A stretch of DNA of 64,000 nucleotides from Metellina segmentata. Its lineage: Eukaryota; Arthropoda; Arachnida; Araneae; Tetragnathidae. The notes beneath the pieces are model-generated. The model worked only from the letters and a program-made list of their open reading frames with translations. It searched no databases and was not told the DNA's origin. Below, in pieces: positions 1 through 11,706 of this stretch. Position numbers and translations under genes: made by a program. The number at the start of each line of letters is the position of its first letter. The first letter of the stretch is position 1. The stretch is taken from NCBI GenBank assembly GCA_947359465.1, contig OX375874.1, positions 99,389,441-99,453,440 on the forward strand, written 5' to 3'.

Positions 1-2292
1 TAAATTTCAGTAACTTAACAGCTGAATTTTACTGCGTCAGACTGTGTTTCAGTTTTACTTTTGCATTTTTGTACAACTATCCAAATAAAGACAGTCAACA
101 AACTTTTATTAACTAGTTCATAATTTATAAAAACAGTTCTAATTTTGTAAATCCATTATCAAACATTCTGTATTTGAAAACACAAGTGTTTTTCGCTTTT
201 AACCTTTTGGCCACGGCTATAGATATAACTAGCGCGGTTCTTATAGCTTTTTAGATATTACTGCTGAACTGATCGTAGTTTGTATTCCTGCTTAGGGCGA
301 TCAAGGCACAACTGCTGTATCTGTCGTAGTATAATAGTTAAAGGTATAACAAGCATTCCCCTTCATCTTACTTATGCTGTAACAAAGAATATAATCATCC
401 AGAATAGAAATTTTGGTTTAAAACTCAGGTTGTATTAAAAGTAATGTTGGAAAAGTAATTATTTTTTGGACCTAGTTTTACATAATTTTAATTCTAATTC
501 TTTGAGCCAATTTTTCTTTTTTAAATATTAATAATTTTCTTAATACTTGAAACAGAGACAGAAAAAAACATTTAAGTTAGCGCAAGAGTAAATTCGTATT
601 TGTCGCATGTCTAATGCAAGAATGATAGAGGCCACAAAATATTGCCAGGAAAACTAAAGGTACTGGATTAGTTGCTTCGGATATCAGCTACTGCAATTTT
701 ACAGAATGCGCACTAAGAATAAAAATCTTAATCACTTCCAAAATGTGTCGACTTTTGTAACAGTCACTTCAGTATCACCTTTTTCTGATTCCATCCGGTA
801 ACAGATATGTCTCATGTATATAAAATCGATTAGATATACATTAGTACTATACACATTCAAATTTATTTCTAGGATTGATGTTGATTGTTGAATATGCGTT
901 AAAAAACTATTTTCCTGATATTTAAACTATATAGACAGTTTCATAACTAGAGCAACTTTTTTGTTGCAGTAAAAATGGGAAAGGTTGCAATTTTAGTGGT
1001 GTACAACAGTATTATAATACATCATTAAACACAGAAAAACGTTGAATGGCCGATCCTTGGCCACTAATTTCTTTAAAATTGAAAAACTGCGTCAGCCGCT
1101 GTCATATAATGTGCTGTATCGGATAGCAGAAGCGCAAAATCCTTTCGCTCAATATTCAGAGATTTTAAAACGTCATCTACAAGGCGAACAACGTATTGAT
1201 GATCGACACTCGCCTAGCAAACTCTGCAGTCGATTACGCAAGTTTCCTCTGGATTATCAAGAGTGCCAACCAATGTGATGAAGTATTTTGTGTCATTTAT
1301 TTCATTTTCGTCTGTTAGGACGAACACCTTCTTTCCACGTACTTCTTGCTTCGGCGTTCAAAAGATCAAGTGTGGCGTTCACACGTGATCAAAGGGTTGG
1401 TTCAGAGGGCAAAAAATGAAATAGTAATTTCATGTTAATTAATTTAAAGCTAAATTTTAAAAAGTTGCAGGTGGTTGCATTTATGCAGAAAGTTGCATTA
1501 TTTTGCTGTTATAACTCACTTAATATATACCCCATGTAGGAGGAATTTTGGTTTTAGTACTTTACATACAGCGTAGAACGCGTGAAAAAAAGTTGCATTT
1601 GTTGCAAAAAGTTGCCCTATTCATAACTTAATTTCCTTGTTCAAATTAAGTAATGATACTTTATTAAAAGCTACTCAACAGTCAATAAAATTCTTATATA
1701 AATCTGAATAGTGATTTCCATTCAGAAACCAAATCCCGGAATTTAAAAAATGTATTATGAAGATTCCATTTCAGACAGCTTGTTAGTTAGAGCAAAAAAG
1801 TTTTACACATACGTTTTGCCATTTCTGGACGAATTATTAATGGTTGTTTTCAACCCGACTGGTACAATGAAATGTTAGTGTTCTTTCAGAAATAATTACA
1901 CTTGCCCAATTTAAGATCGCTAGTATCTGTAAACATCCACAACACTCTAACCTGGAGACATTTGAGACCACGATTGATTTAAGGTGCACCAGCCCCCACG
2001 TGAATGACGGTCTTGACTTGACTGCAACCCTACGGCTATTAATCTGCGATGATTCTACCAACTGGAATACGTGGCTGAGGACGGAAAACAGAGTGCAATA
2101 TTAGTCGTTATGAATTCGTCATTTCAATCCTAGCAACTTCTAACACAATTATACAAATAAGTACAATAGAATATTTTCCATTTCAAGCTCTACGGTAAAA
2201 AATCATAAAATCATAAAACATTTTGAATTTAGTATTTTCGATTGAAATTTTTAGAAATTGAACTATTAGTGTCCATGTTCCAGGTAATGTAA

Positions 2293-3852
2293 TCTATATA
2301 AATAAGAATGGAGTGTTTGTTTGTACATTCAATATTTTCGACCCATTTCAAGTTTTCTATCCGTTTTGGACCCTCCTGATGCCGAATCCGCCTTTTTCTC
2401 GTTTGGTGTCTGTCTGTCTGTCTGTCTGTCTGTATGTATGTTGTGCCCTATACACGTCCACGCGGTTTAAGATATTTTCTTGAAAAATTGCATACAGTGA
2501 GTACTTATCTTCATTTAGTGAGTGGCATTGGTTGCGAAAGTACGTCTGTCCGTCTTTCTGTTCTATGCTCGATTTTGTGTTTGTGTGTTTGTGTAGACAT
2601 CACAGAAATTCTATTCCAAATATTTGATTGCATTGTATTTTATTTTATACATTATCTATTAGTTTAGTGAATGCAATATTAAACATTTCTTTATTGTTAT
2701 ATGTAGTTGAGTTTCATGCTAAAACACCTGAGTAAGTATACTTAAATCAACCATAATTTGGTAGTTTTGGAAAAATTGGAATGTCTATTGAATATTACGA
2801 TTACTTCGATTGCTTTACCAGTACTGTTGAAAAAGTAATTATTCTTCAATTTTTTTTTTATGGAATTTCATCTCTGATTTATTTCGAGTCTTATTTTTAA
2901 TCTTTGCGCAATGAAAACGATTTCCGAATATTTGGGACAGACGATATTTTTCAATGAAACGAGAATGAACAAGATCGCGCGAGCAGTGATATCTTTTCTG
3001 GTTCTTTCGCTCTGAATTAATTTTACATTTCTAAATTTTGTACACTTTTAGTTGTAAGTTGTGGCAACTGTGCGAGATCAAGAGATAAAATTAAATCACA
3101 AATTAATATCTTTAGAACAATTTTTTGCGACATCTTTTATTTTGTTTTATTTCGCTGTTTCCAGTTTTAAATATTTATTATTTTAATAAATGTGTTTTCC
3201 TTCTCATCACACGCAACAGCACCACAAAGTATTAGACTTGAAAATGTTAGGTAAGTCAGTATAAATTTTCAGTAAATTTTAAGTGTAGTGCCATTATTTA
3301 AAGAATAATGCCGTTATTTAAAGAATAATGCCGTTATTGAAAGAATAATAATGTTTATTGATACAAACTGGAACTTTTTCCAACATTAAAAAATTCGTTG
3401 TAATAATGACAGGAGAAGATTGCAAAAATTCACAATGTCGCATACCGGAGGCAAGAGTGCCACAAGTAAAAAAAAAATATTGTTTTGTTGACTATGAGTG
3501 CGAGTCGTAAATCGTAATTTTAATTAATTGAGTTGAACATGAAAAGAACTTAAGAAAGGGAATTCCAAATCTTCCTATAAATCGTCTTTTATAGTAGTAA
3601 CCTTAGTATCACCTTTCGTCATTTTGTAGCTTTGTCATACAGCAATTGTGCGATGTATATGAAATGTATTACATGAATGGATATGCATGTGTAGGATTTG
3701 TGTCCAAAATAAGTTGTAGAAAATATAAAGATGGCGAAAGATGTTAAAATAAATTTTTATTCTACAAAAAACGTAAGTCATTATATATTTTGATTATCTC
3801 TTCAATCTAGAGTAAACCAATTCAAACCGAGTAAGGTCGGGTATTTTGCTAG
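2293..3852 (+). mobile_element. Non-autonomous Helitron, family A, copy 1
   Basis: The element starts TCTATATAAATAAGAATGG and ends GGTCGGGTATTTTGCTAG, so it has the Helitron 5'-TC and 3'-CTAG ends. A small CCGA/TCGG stem lies just before the 3' end. It sits exactly between A (2292) and T (3853) with no target duplication. The empty site is visible in copy B at 53969/53970. A TGTC microsatellite lies near 2408-2432 and a short 20-bp tandem array near 3300-3350. There is no Rep/helicase ORF, so it is a passenger of an autonomous element elsewhere. Confidence 0.85.
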
Positions 3853-4531
3853 TATTTTATAACATCATTACACAAAGTGGTAATTTGATATTTTGCGTTG
3901 AATAGACACATTACGAACTTTTTTCCAATTACGTTAACGTCTCCGAAAACTTACGTCTTTCATAAATTCTGCATTGGAAAATGCTTATTCGTAAGAAAAG
4001 TACAATATCTACGTCAAATTGCACTTACGAAAAATCAATCATACTTTTCACAAATGCATGTTTATGGTTCTAAAGGTACTTTCGTACTACTTAAAAAAAT
4101 CAATAATAAGAATTACATAGAATCTTTGGTTCAAAAGCAAATGGTTTACAATTGATTCCTTATACAGTCACTTTTAAATGTAAGGAAATAAACTGTTTTC
4201 GGTAAAGATGCTTAACTGTAACATAGTACATACTTATCACTGCGTGCAACATTAGTGAGATTATTTGTGTGAAATCATTTTTTGCAGGATTACAAGATAA
4301 TTTGTGAAATAGTAACGTAATATGTTCATTGTTGAATGTGATAAGTACAAAAACACCCAAAGTTTATTAATCAAGAAGTATCTTGGATTTAAATAGATGA
4401 TACTATAATTAGTTTTATTCATTACTTGATAAATACAAAAGACTGACCCAGATACTTTCATAATAACAAATCAACAATACGTTCCTGTCAATCTCGAGTT
4501 AAATTAGGTTTAAGAAAATAAGATAATAAAT

Positions 4532-4582
4532 ATGGGATTGATTCAAATTATTATTTCAAATCTATTGCTTCAAAACTTGTGA
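4532..4582 (+). CDS. Upstream ORF preceding GR1 (16 codons)
   Basis: ATG at 4532 encodes MGLIQIIISNLLLQNL and stops with TGA at 4580-4582. Three bases later the receptor ATG begins at 4586, in the same frame. The other two receptor copies have the same arrangement with a 15-codon version, so the length difference is one whole codon. It may be a translation-control uORF, or a remnant of a longer receptor N-terminus now cut off by a stop. I cannot tell which. Confidence 0.35.
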   Translation: MGLIQIIISNLLLQNL

Positions 4583-4585
4583 ATA

Positions 4586-5689
4586 ATGATAAACATCGAT
4601 CTACCTCTCCAGTATCTTCTGAAATTCAATTCCAAAAAAGAAAAGAAAGCGATTGAAACAATTATTACTTATATCTCCAACTTTTCAGCAGCATCTCTAC
4701 ACTTATACAGCTTGTATATTTTTACGATCCATTGTATTGGATTTGGAAATATAGGTATTATTACTTCTCTTATTCGGAATTCTATTGCTTTTCTATCCTG
4801 CGTTCTTTGGTACTCTCTATATTTTCAAGAGAAAAGAATAAGGAAGCTCATAAACGCACAGAATTCTTATCTATCAACAGTACGCAGATCTAAAGTATAC
4901 GAGTTTTCTGGAATATGTCTACTGGCATTGATATCCATTATCCCTTTTGTGTCAGCTGCTATTTACACGAAATTTGCGATCGAAACGAACTATCATAAAG
5001 GGTTCTTTACATTCGGGTATGAATTTCAAGATAAAAAATTGGATGCAGTGTTTCGTTTTGTCGTATTCTACGGATATTACTTAGTTCACATAAAGTGGCC
5101 ATGTATCGCTATGTGGTCCATGTGTTTCTTGCTGTATCGGACTGGAAGAATGCTTGATGAGTTCAGCACAGATCTGAAATATATAACTTTCTGCGTCCAT
5201 TTACCAGAGACTTCTAAAAAGCTGAATGAATACTTTGCGATTGTGGACACGATTCGCTTAACGAAAGACGTGCTGTCGCTGCCGTCTCTGATCTTGGTAA
5301 TCATTAGTTTCTCAAATTTGTACACAGTATTTACTGTGTTTTTATTGAAAAGGATAGTCGTGACACTTCATCACGTCTTACTTCTATCGACTATGTTTTC
5401 GACGGGCTTTGCTATTATAATTTTGTTAACCTTTTACAGTGCTAGAATTCCCCAGCGTATGTCAGAAATAAAAATAACTTCCGGACGAATGAAGCTAAAG
5501 CACGGATTGAACAAAACAGTCCGTCCAGAAAATTCATTCCTGCTGGAAAATATCAAAAATGAAGAATTGATTTACATGACAGCTTGCGACTTGTTTGTTT
5601 TCAGTAATGGCTTCATAGTTTCAGCATTCGGTTCTCTGCTCACTTTTGGTCTACTCATTTTCAATTTGAATAGTGGAAAAGTTGAATAA
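4586..5689 (+). CDS. Gustatory receptor-like seven-TM protein (GR1)
   Basis: A 367-residue single-exon ORF starting with ATG just after the uORF stop. By eye there are hydrophobic segments near residues 27-50, 55-80, 106-130, 155-185, 230-255, 260-284 and 335-361, fitting the 7tm_7 insect chemoreceptor family. The C-terminus has the expected layout, with ACDLFVFSNGFIVSAFG leading into TM7 and TFGLLIFN (353-360) at the place of the TYhhhhhQF signature. Such receptors are ligand-gated cation channels of the sensory neuron membrane, oriented with the N-terminus inside the cell. The length is normal for the family. It is about nine-tenths identical by eye to the receptor at 19349-20452. The ligand cannot be predicted. 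No intron is visible. Confidence 0.8.
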   Translation: MINIDLPLQYLLKFNSKKEKKAIETIITYISNFSAASLHLYSLYIFTIHCIGFGNIGIITSLIRNSIAFLSCVLWYSLYFQEKRIRKLINAQNSYLSTVRRSKVYEFSGICLLALISIIPFVSAAIYTKFAIETNYHKGFFTFGYEFQDKKLDAVFRFVVFYGYYLVHIKWPCIAMWSMCFLLYRTGRMLDEFSTDLKYITFCVHLPETSKKLNEYFAIVDTIRLTKDVLSLPSLILVIISFSNLYTVFTVFLLKRIVVTLHHVLLLSTMFSTGFAIIILLTFYSARIPQRMSEIKITSGRMKLKHGLNKTVRPENSFLLENIKNEELIYMTACDLFVFSNGFIVSAFGSLLTFGLLIFNLNSGKVE

Positions 5690-6148
5690 AAAAACTTGCT
5701 TTCTGTCGCTGAAATTGTTGTAAAATATTTAAATTTTGCCACACATGAGCAACACAAAACGCCATTCGAGAAGTTGTCCTGGGATCAATACCAGAAGGAA
5801 AGATCTGAGATCATTGCCTGTTAATTTTGTTTACTATGATAATTCGCCTTGGTTCATAGATGCGAGTTGGGACCACACTCATATAATGTCCACAACAAGC
5901 CAATGTGAGGACACTTTTGTACCCGATATATAATTAACGTATTATTTCAAAGATGTATTTCTTACGATTTCAGACAGTTCAAAACAGTGTTCAATTTACC
6001 TAAAAAATGTTCTCAACTGTATACAAGTAACGTTGACTTTGATATCATGTAACAATTTCGTAGTTTGTGATATCGTTTTTCTTGCATTTGTATTGCTTAT
6101 TTCTAACATGTAGTAAATGATCAACATTATATTAATAAGCCAATCTTA
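5690..6148. other. Receptor downstream flank, no gene seen
   Basis: AT-rich sequence shared with 55801-56258 in copy B. A 65-codon frame at 5736-5933 starts from a non-ATG codon and I do not recognise it. The segment ends at the shared left flank of Helitron copies 2 and 4. Confidence 0.6.
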
Positions 6149-6632
6149 TCTATATAAATAAGAATGGAGTGTTTGTTTGTACATTGAGTATTTTCGACCC
6201 ATTTCAAGTTTTCTGTCCGTTTTGGACCCTTCTGATGCCAAATCCACCTCTTGCGCGTTTGGTGTCTGTCTGTCTGTCCATCTGTATGTATGTATGTGCC
6301 CTATACACGTCCACACGGTTTAATATATTTTCATGTAAATTTACATACAGTGAGTAATTATCTTCATTTAGTAAGTGGAATTGGTTACGAAAGTCTTTCT
6401 GTTCTATATTCGATTTTCTGTCTGTGTGTTTGTGTACACATCACATGAAATTCATTCTGTATTTTTGATTGCGATGAGTTTTATTCTATACATTATTTAT
6501 TAATTTAGTGAATGCAATATTAAACATTTCTTTATTGTTTTTTTAGTTGAGTTTCATGCTTAAACACTTGAGTAAGTATACTTAAATCAACCATAATTTA
6601 TTATTTTGAAAAATTCGAATGTGTATTGAGTA

Positions 6633-8849
6633 GGGGAAGATATGATACAATGAAACAAAATTTACTAATTATTTTGTCCTATCCACAATTTTGCATGCAC
6701 AAAAGTATAATTAATGCATACTTTTAAACTTGTATTTTCCCCATCTAAACAAACTTTTATTAGGTTCTAAACAATATCTTTATGATTGAAAAATAACAAA
6801 AAGTAAATGTCTCACAGTGTTTCATTGTACCCCGTATGCTGGGGTACAATGAAACACATACTGGGGTACAATGAAACACTCCAAATGATGCAAGCAATTT
6901 TCACCCTACATAGTTTATTTTAGTCACATTCGACTTCATTTAAATTTACGATTTCTCCAACAGAATATATATATTAAAGTTTCAGTTCATCCTCCTTGTT
7001 TAAAACATAAACATTTATTCAGATACTGCTTGACTCACGCATGTTATGTGTGGATATCTCATTCTTAGTACTTCAGTGATGAGCTGGAGCTACAAAATAA
7101 TCTGGATCCTTGTTATCTTCTGGAGTTTGTAGGAGGTAGTTTGTTTTGAAAACAATACCTTCTTGGTTTTTTTTTCCTCTTTTTACTTTCTAATTGCTTA
7201 ACAAGAGCATTTTTTACTGGCGTGGTTAGAACAAAACTCTTTTTTTTTTGTTTTCCTACTCTTACTTCTTTTTTTGGACCAGCCTTGGGGTAAGGTTTTA
7301 TCTCTTGAGGAGAAATGTATTTCCTCACAGGTTTAGAGCTAGTGCATGGTGTATGAACAGTTGCTGAACAACCTGCAGTCGGTGTTTCTGATCTACTAAT
7401 GGCAAGATCCACAACTTATCATTCTTGGGTTTTGTCTGTCTGGTCTTCAGTTTCATTGATATGACCATGGAAATAGTTTTCAGTAGAACAAGGCCTATCT
7501 GACACTTACAAACACAAATAATCTTCTTCCCAAAACATATCTCTATTGAAAGGCCATATTCCAGTTGGTGAAAAACCTTTTGTAATATTTTGTGAAGTGA
7601 AAGACTTACAATAAGCAGTGCCAAGCAAAGAAGATATCTCATAGATAGAGATTGTATGACCTAGATTACACAGCATCCAATCAGTTGCAGCTACATTGAA
7701 GAAATTTGTAAGTGACTTGAACACAGTTTTGTCTAAAGGCTGCATTTTGTTACTAGTTTGTGGGGGCAGGATTACAACAACAATTCCGTTATCTTTCGTA
7801 AAATTTAGACTGGAAATCGTAATATGTGATTCATGATTGTCCATTATTAGTACAGCTGGATTTTCTTTAGAACAGTGTGCATGTACCTGGAAATGTGTTA
7901 GAACTTTAACAAAAATATCTCCATTCATCCATCCCGATTTTGTTGAATCACCCGTAGTCCCAGGTGGAGCTCCATTCAACATGCAAAACTTGAAATTTAC
8001 TGTAGGAAATACTAAATAATGGGTATAGAATTTCCAGAAGCATTAATAAATTCACACATAATTACAAGAACACCCCTTTCACCAAAAGTTATAGACCTAT
8101 TTGTTTTTGGCCCCTATGACTGAGAACTTTAGGAGGATTGTGAACTGTAATAAGTGCAGTTTAGGCCTATGAAATAAATAAACTGTTCTTAAATGTTTTT
8201 GAAAATAAAAAAAACTAACTTACTATTGAAATCTGTATTTTTTTAAAGAAAAAACAGCTTAATTTTGCATGTTTTCAAAATTACTGTTTTGATTTGGTGT
8301 TGCCCTTTCTTATTAATGTTAGGTGTTGCCATTTCCTTAGTAAAAGGGTTTTATTTATATTAGTGACAACCAGTAATATGTTATTTTATATCAGTGATAT
8401 TATATTTACCATTGATATATTACTTCAGGTAAATGCATTCACCCGGGGCGCAATGCAACATGTTTCATTGTACCCCATCTGCAAGTGTTTCATTGTACCC
8501 CGTACTGAGGTTACTAAATAAAAAAAAATTTCAAGTTTCTAATATTTATTTTTTTAATTTTGGTTTTGGAGGTATGAAGACAATAACACAAAGATAACAA
8601 TGTATAGAAAAAATAATTATTACATATAAGAACGAGGAAAAAGAAACAAAATTACTTTTAGTAAAGGAACTTACTGTCAATGGTGAAAAACCAATAATCT
8701 TCTATTGCTAATGTCGTAGAAGTGGAAATGTATCCAAATCACATCAGTAATTGGAACATATAGTTACATAACATACATATAAATTGCAACTTTCTGTGAC
8801 AAATTTTACTGATTTTAGAAGCAATGTTTCATTGTACCCCGTCTTCCCC
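6633..8849 (-). mobile_element. pogo/Tigger-like DNA transposon nested in Helitron
   Basis: Terminal inverted repeats begin GGGGAAGA at both ends and share TACAATGAAAC further in. The flanking target duplication is TA (6631-6632 and 8850-8851), and Helitron copies 1 and 4 show the uninterrupted sequence. The 15-bp motif GTTTCATTGTACCCC, on one strand or the other, recurs inside each end: near 6821, 6840 and 6861 on the left, and near 8461, 8485 and 8825 on the right. These may be transposase-binding sites. The decayed transposase is on the minus strand. Confidence 0.85.
7113..8110 (-). pseudogene. DDE_1 (pogo/jerky-type) transposase, decayed
   Basis: Reading on the minus strand, the best block is 7982-7506 (158 codons). 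It has IMDNHESHI, which carries the second catalytic Asp, then LPPQTSNKMQPLD with the third, then GFSPTGIWPFNRD, the typical tail of pogo/Tigger DDE domains. Homology continues upstream to about 8110 in other frames with at least one stop, and downstream to about 7113 after frame changes. The N-terminal helix-turn-helix half is not recognisable between 8110 and 8450. The protein is not functional as it stands. Confidence 0.8.
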
Positions 8850-9845
8850 TATTATTTGATTTGCTTTACCAATACTGCTGAAAAACCAATTATTTTTCAA
8901 AAAAAAAATATTATGTTTGAACATTAGCTTTGATACTTCATTTATTTCGAGACTTATATTTGTTCTTTGGTGCAATGATAAAACGGAAACTCGTGTTTCT
9001 TTCGCTCTGAATTGATTTCGTATTTCTAAATTTTTTGCACTTTTTAGTTATTAGTTGCGGCAACTGCAAGATCAAGAGATAAAAAGAATCACAAATTAAT
9101 CTCTTAATAACAACTTTTTCCCGACATCTTTTATTTTGTTTTATTTCGCTGTTTTCTGTTTTAAATATTTATTATTTTAATCAGTTGTGTTTCGTTTTCA
9201 TCACACGCAACACCACCACAAAGTATTCGACTAAAATTGGTAGGTAAGTCAGAATAAAGCAAGGTGTAAGTGTAACTATGTCATTATTGAAATAATAATG
9301 CCGTTATTGAAATAATTATGTCGTTATTGAAAGAATAATAATGCTTAAAAAATTCGAACTAGAATTATTCAAACATTACAAAATTATTTGTCATCATGAC
9401 AGGAAAAAATTGCGAAATTCCACAATGTCGCATGCCGGATGCAAGAGTGCCACAAGTGTAAAATATCGTTTTGTTGACTATGAGTGCGAGAGCACTCGCC
9501 GTAAATCGTCATTTTTATTAATTAAGTTGATCATGAAAATAACTTAAAAAAATGGAATCTCAAATCTCCATCAAAATCGTATTTTGTTGTAGTAATCTTA
9601 GTGTCACCTTTCGTCATTTTGTAGCTATGTCATACAGCAAAATGCTATGTAGTGAAATTTATTACATGAATGGATATGCATTTGTAGGATTTGCGTCCAA
9701 AGTAAGATGTAGAAATTGTAAAAATGGCGAAAGGTGTTAAAATATTATTTTATTCTACGAAAAACGTCAGTCATTATATATTTTCATCACCTCTTCAATC
9801 TAGAGTAAATCAATTCAAACCGAGTAAGGTCGGGTATTTTGCTAG

Positions 9846-11062
9846 TAGGATTACAAGATTGTTGAAAAGGTTGCAAGATTTGTTTTTTAGTAATGAAATC
9901 GTGTAATAATGAAATATTTGATTTCTTTAAAGAAATTTAAGAGGTGAATGTTTGGACTTAAATCAAATATTTTTACCTGTGGTATCATTTCCACGCAGAG
10001 AGATGAGTTACAGAGAAAATGTACTTAAATTCAATTTTCTGTATCACCGGGGACCCGGCAACTAAAAATTCAAAACAAATCATTTTTGATATTTCTACCG
10101 TCTATAAAGTCAAATCTCCTTAGGCCATTGGTAAAAATTTCAATAATTGGAAGCATTTTAAAATATTTTTTTTTTTAAGTAGATGCACAATTACCGAGAT
10201 GTACGTCCTTACGAAGTTTAAAACCTTATTTCTCAGAACAAACTTTTTTCATGTTTGGCAGAATATTACTCAAAAACTACTTGAGATACGTTTTTTAAAT
10301 ATTTTATGCTTGTTTATGAAGCAATTTCAAAGACTTTAACACAAGAAATAAATTATTAAAAGCTTACTTAAAAAAATATTTTGTCTAAAATATTTCAATT
10401 TATTTTTGGTCTCTTAAAAAAATTATAGTTTTTTGAATTTTAAAAAAATTAAAAAAAACATGTGAAAGTCTTTAAAAGTATTCAAAAATTACACATTAAC
10501 AATTTCATATTAATACAGTAAACTATGAATAAATGAGATGCCGCAAAGTATGTGAATTTAACATGGATGCCTATAGAGGTGTCGTTCCCCCTTATAAGAA
10601 AATTGCACTCTCCATTTTCAAAAGACATGAATGAGCTGAACACATTTTATATGGTCTGGCAAGAAAAAGGGCATGAAAAAAGATATATAGATCATAGAAT
10701 GTAAGAACGATTCTATGAGAGAAATCAGTAAATATATTATAAGAGTTTCGCAATTATTCTTCTTAATTCAGTGCTTCTTTGATTGAAGTTGCTTTAAACG
10801 CAATAAAAATAAATTTTTAAAAATTTACATTTTGTTTTAGTTTTTAGTATGTTTTTTGAGGAAACTATAAAATTAACGGTCTGCATACTCAATTCTGTGG
10901 TTCATAATTCGGTTCAATAAATCACACTTGTCTATAAATTGTCAATCATCCATTCAATAGACGTGTTATTAATTTTCCCACTTACATTAATGCCTACAAA
11001 AAAAAGTAAAATCAATAGATTTTTACTAGTAATAGTAACAAAATAAACGACAATATATAAAA
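9846..11062. other. Gene-free AT-rich stretch
   Basis: No ORF above about 60 codons and no element ends that I can pair. I see only AT-rich sequence with poly-A/T runs. Confidence 0.6.
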
Positions 11063-11706
11063 CTAGGGGGCCTGCCCCCTGCTCGCTGACGCTCGCCAAC
11101 CCCCGGAGGATTGCTTCGCAATTCTCATTAGTTCGCTGCGCGAACCTATGCTCGCTTCGGTCGCATCAATGAAGACACGTGTCCTAGCAGAAGGGATTGA
11201 TTATAAAATGTATTCCAAAAAAATATTTTTCAAATCTAAATTTGTTGTATTACATAAAAGATATATGCAGTACCTCTGGAATCAGAATTTAAATGAAAAC
11301 TTTGAGCAAATTTTTACTCGCAGTGTAAGCGCTGCTTTGGAAATTGAATACACAGCATTTTGTTTGTGTGTACATTTCCCCAGTACTCGAGCCACCCATA
11401 CACTTTTTGACTGAGTTTGTTGTCGAAATTTGTAGTGCACGCGTCTTGTTGTACTATAATTGTTAGCCTTGAAAAGGACCGTTTTTTAAATAGCCCTGAA
11501 AAGATCCTCCGCTTTCTTAGATTTCTATTACGAACCGCAACAGCTCGTCTAAAATTCATTTTTTTCAATAAAATTTCATCCGATAACGTTATAGATTCAA
11601 ATGACTCGCGAGGCTCCTAGTAAACAAACAATCGCACAATGTTGCCAAAACGCGGTAACAAATAACGTCTTTTTTGCGTGCCACGTAAGAGAAATATATA
11701 TATAGA
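11063..11706 (-). mobile_element. Helitron family B, copy 1
   Basis: On the minus strand it begins TCTATATATATATTTCTC (11706 downward) and ends GGGGGCAGGCCCCCTAG at 11063, followed by T. That gives Helitron TC and CTAG ends with a hairpin running into the 3' end. Further hairpins with 3-base loops lie close by: GTTCGC-TGC-GCGAAC near 11131 and ATTGC-TTC-GCAAT near 11111 on the plus strand. Weak ORFs at 11314-11568 and 11148-11414 are unrecognised. The element abuts Helitron A copy 3 with no base between them. Confidence 0.7.

Larger units (their letters stand above)
1..6148 (+). repeat. Segmental duplication, GR cassette copy A
   Basis: This block is paralogous to copy B. Positions 1 to about 623 match 42883-43500, and 624-6148 match 52184-56258, in the same order and orientation. 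The left edge lies outside the window. Copy A carries a Helitron (2293-3852) missing from copy B, and lacks the BEL element that splits copy B. It contains receptor GR1. The rest (about 1-2290 and 3853-4530) is AT-rich with no gene I can support. The short open frames at 1042-1278 and 3898-4155 recur in copy B but begin with TTG and behave as noncoding. Confidence 0.9.
6149..9845 (+). mobile_element. Helitron family A, copy 2, split by a pogo-like element
   Basis: It begins TCTATATAAATAAGAATGG after A (6148) and ends GCTAG before T (9846). The left flank is the same as that of copy 4 at 56259, so the insertion is older than the cassette duplication. The Helitron sequence is interrupted at 6633-8849 by a DNA transposon that duplicated TA. 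Without that insert it would be about 1.48 kb. It carries the TGTC microsatellite near 6261 and a short 20-bp-type array near 9285-9340. It has no coding capacity of its own. Confidence 0.85.

Noticed and set aside
1042..1278. 78-codon ORF repeated at 52718-52954
   Set aside because: It begins with TTG, and the three base differences between the two copies all change the amino acid, so there is no sign of purifying selection. I recognise no family.
3898..4155. 85-codon ORF repeated at 54015-54272
   Set aside because: It starts with TTG, and the third cassette copy (from about 18677) has in-frame stops. It is receptor upstream flank.
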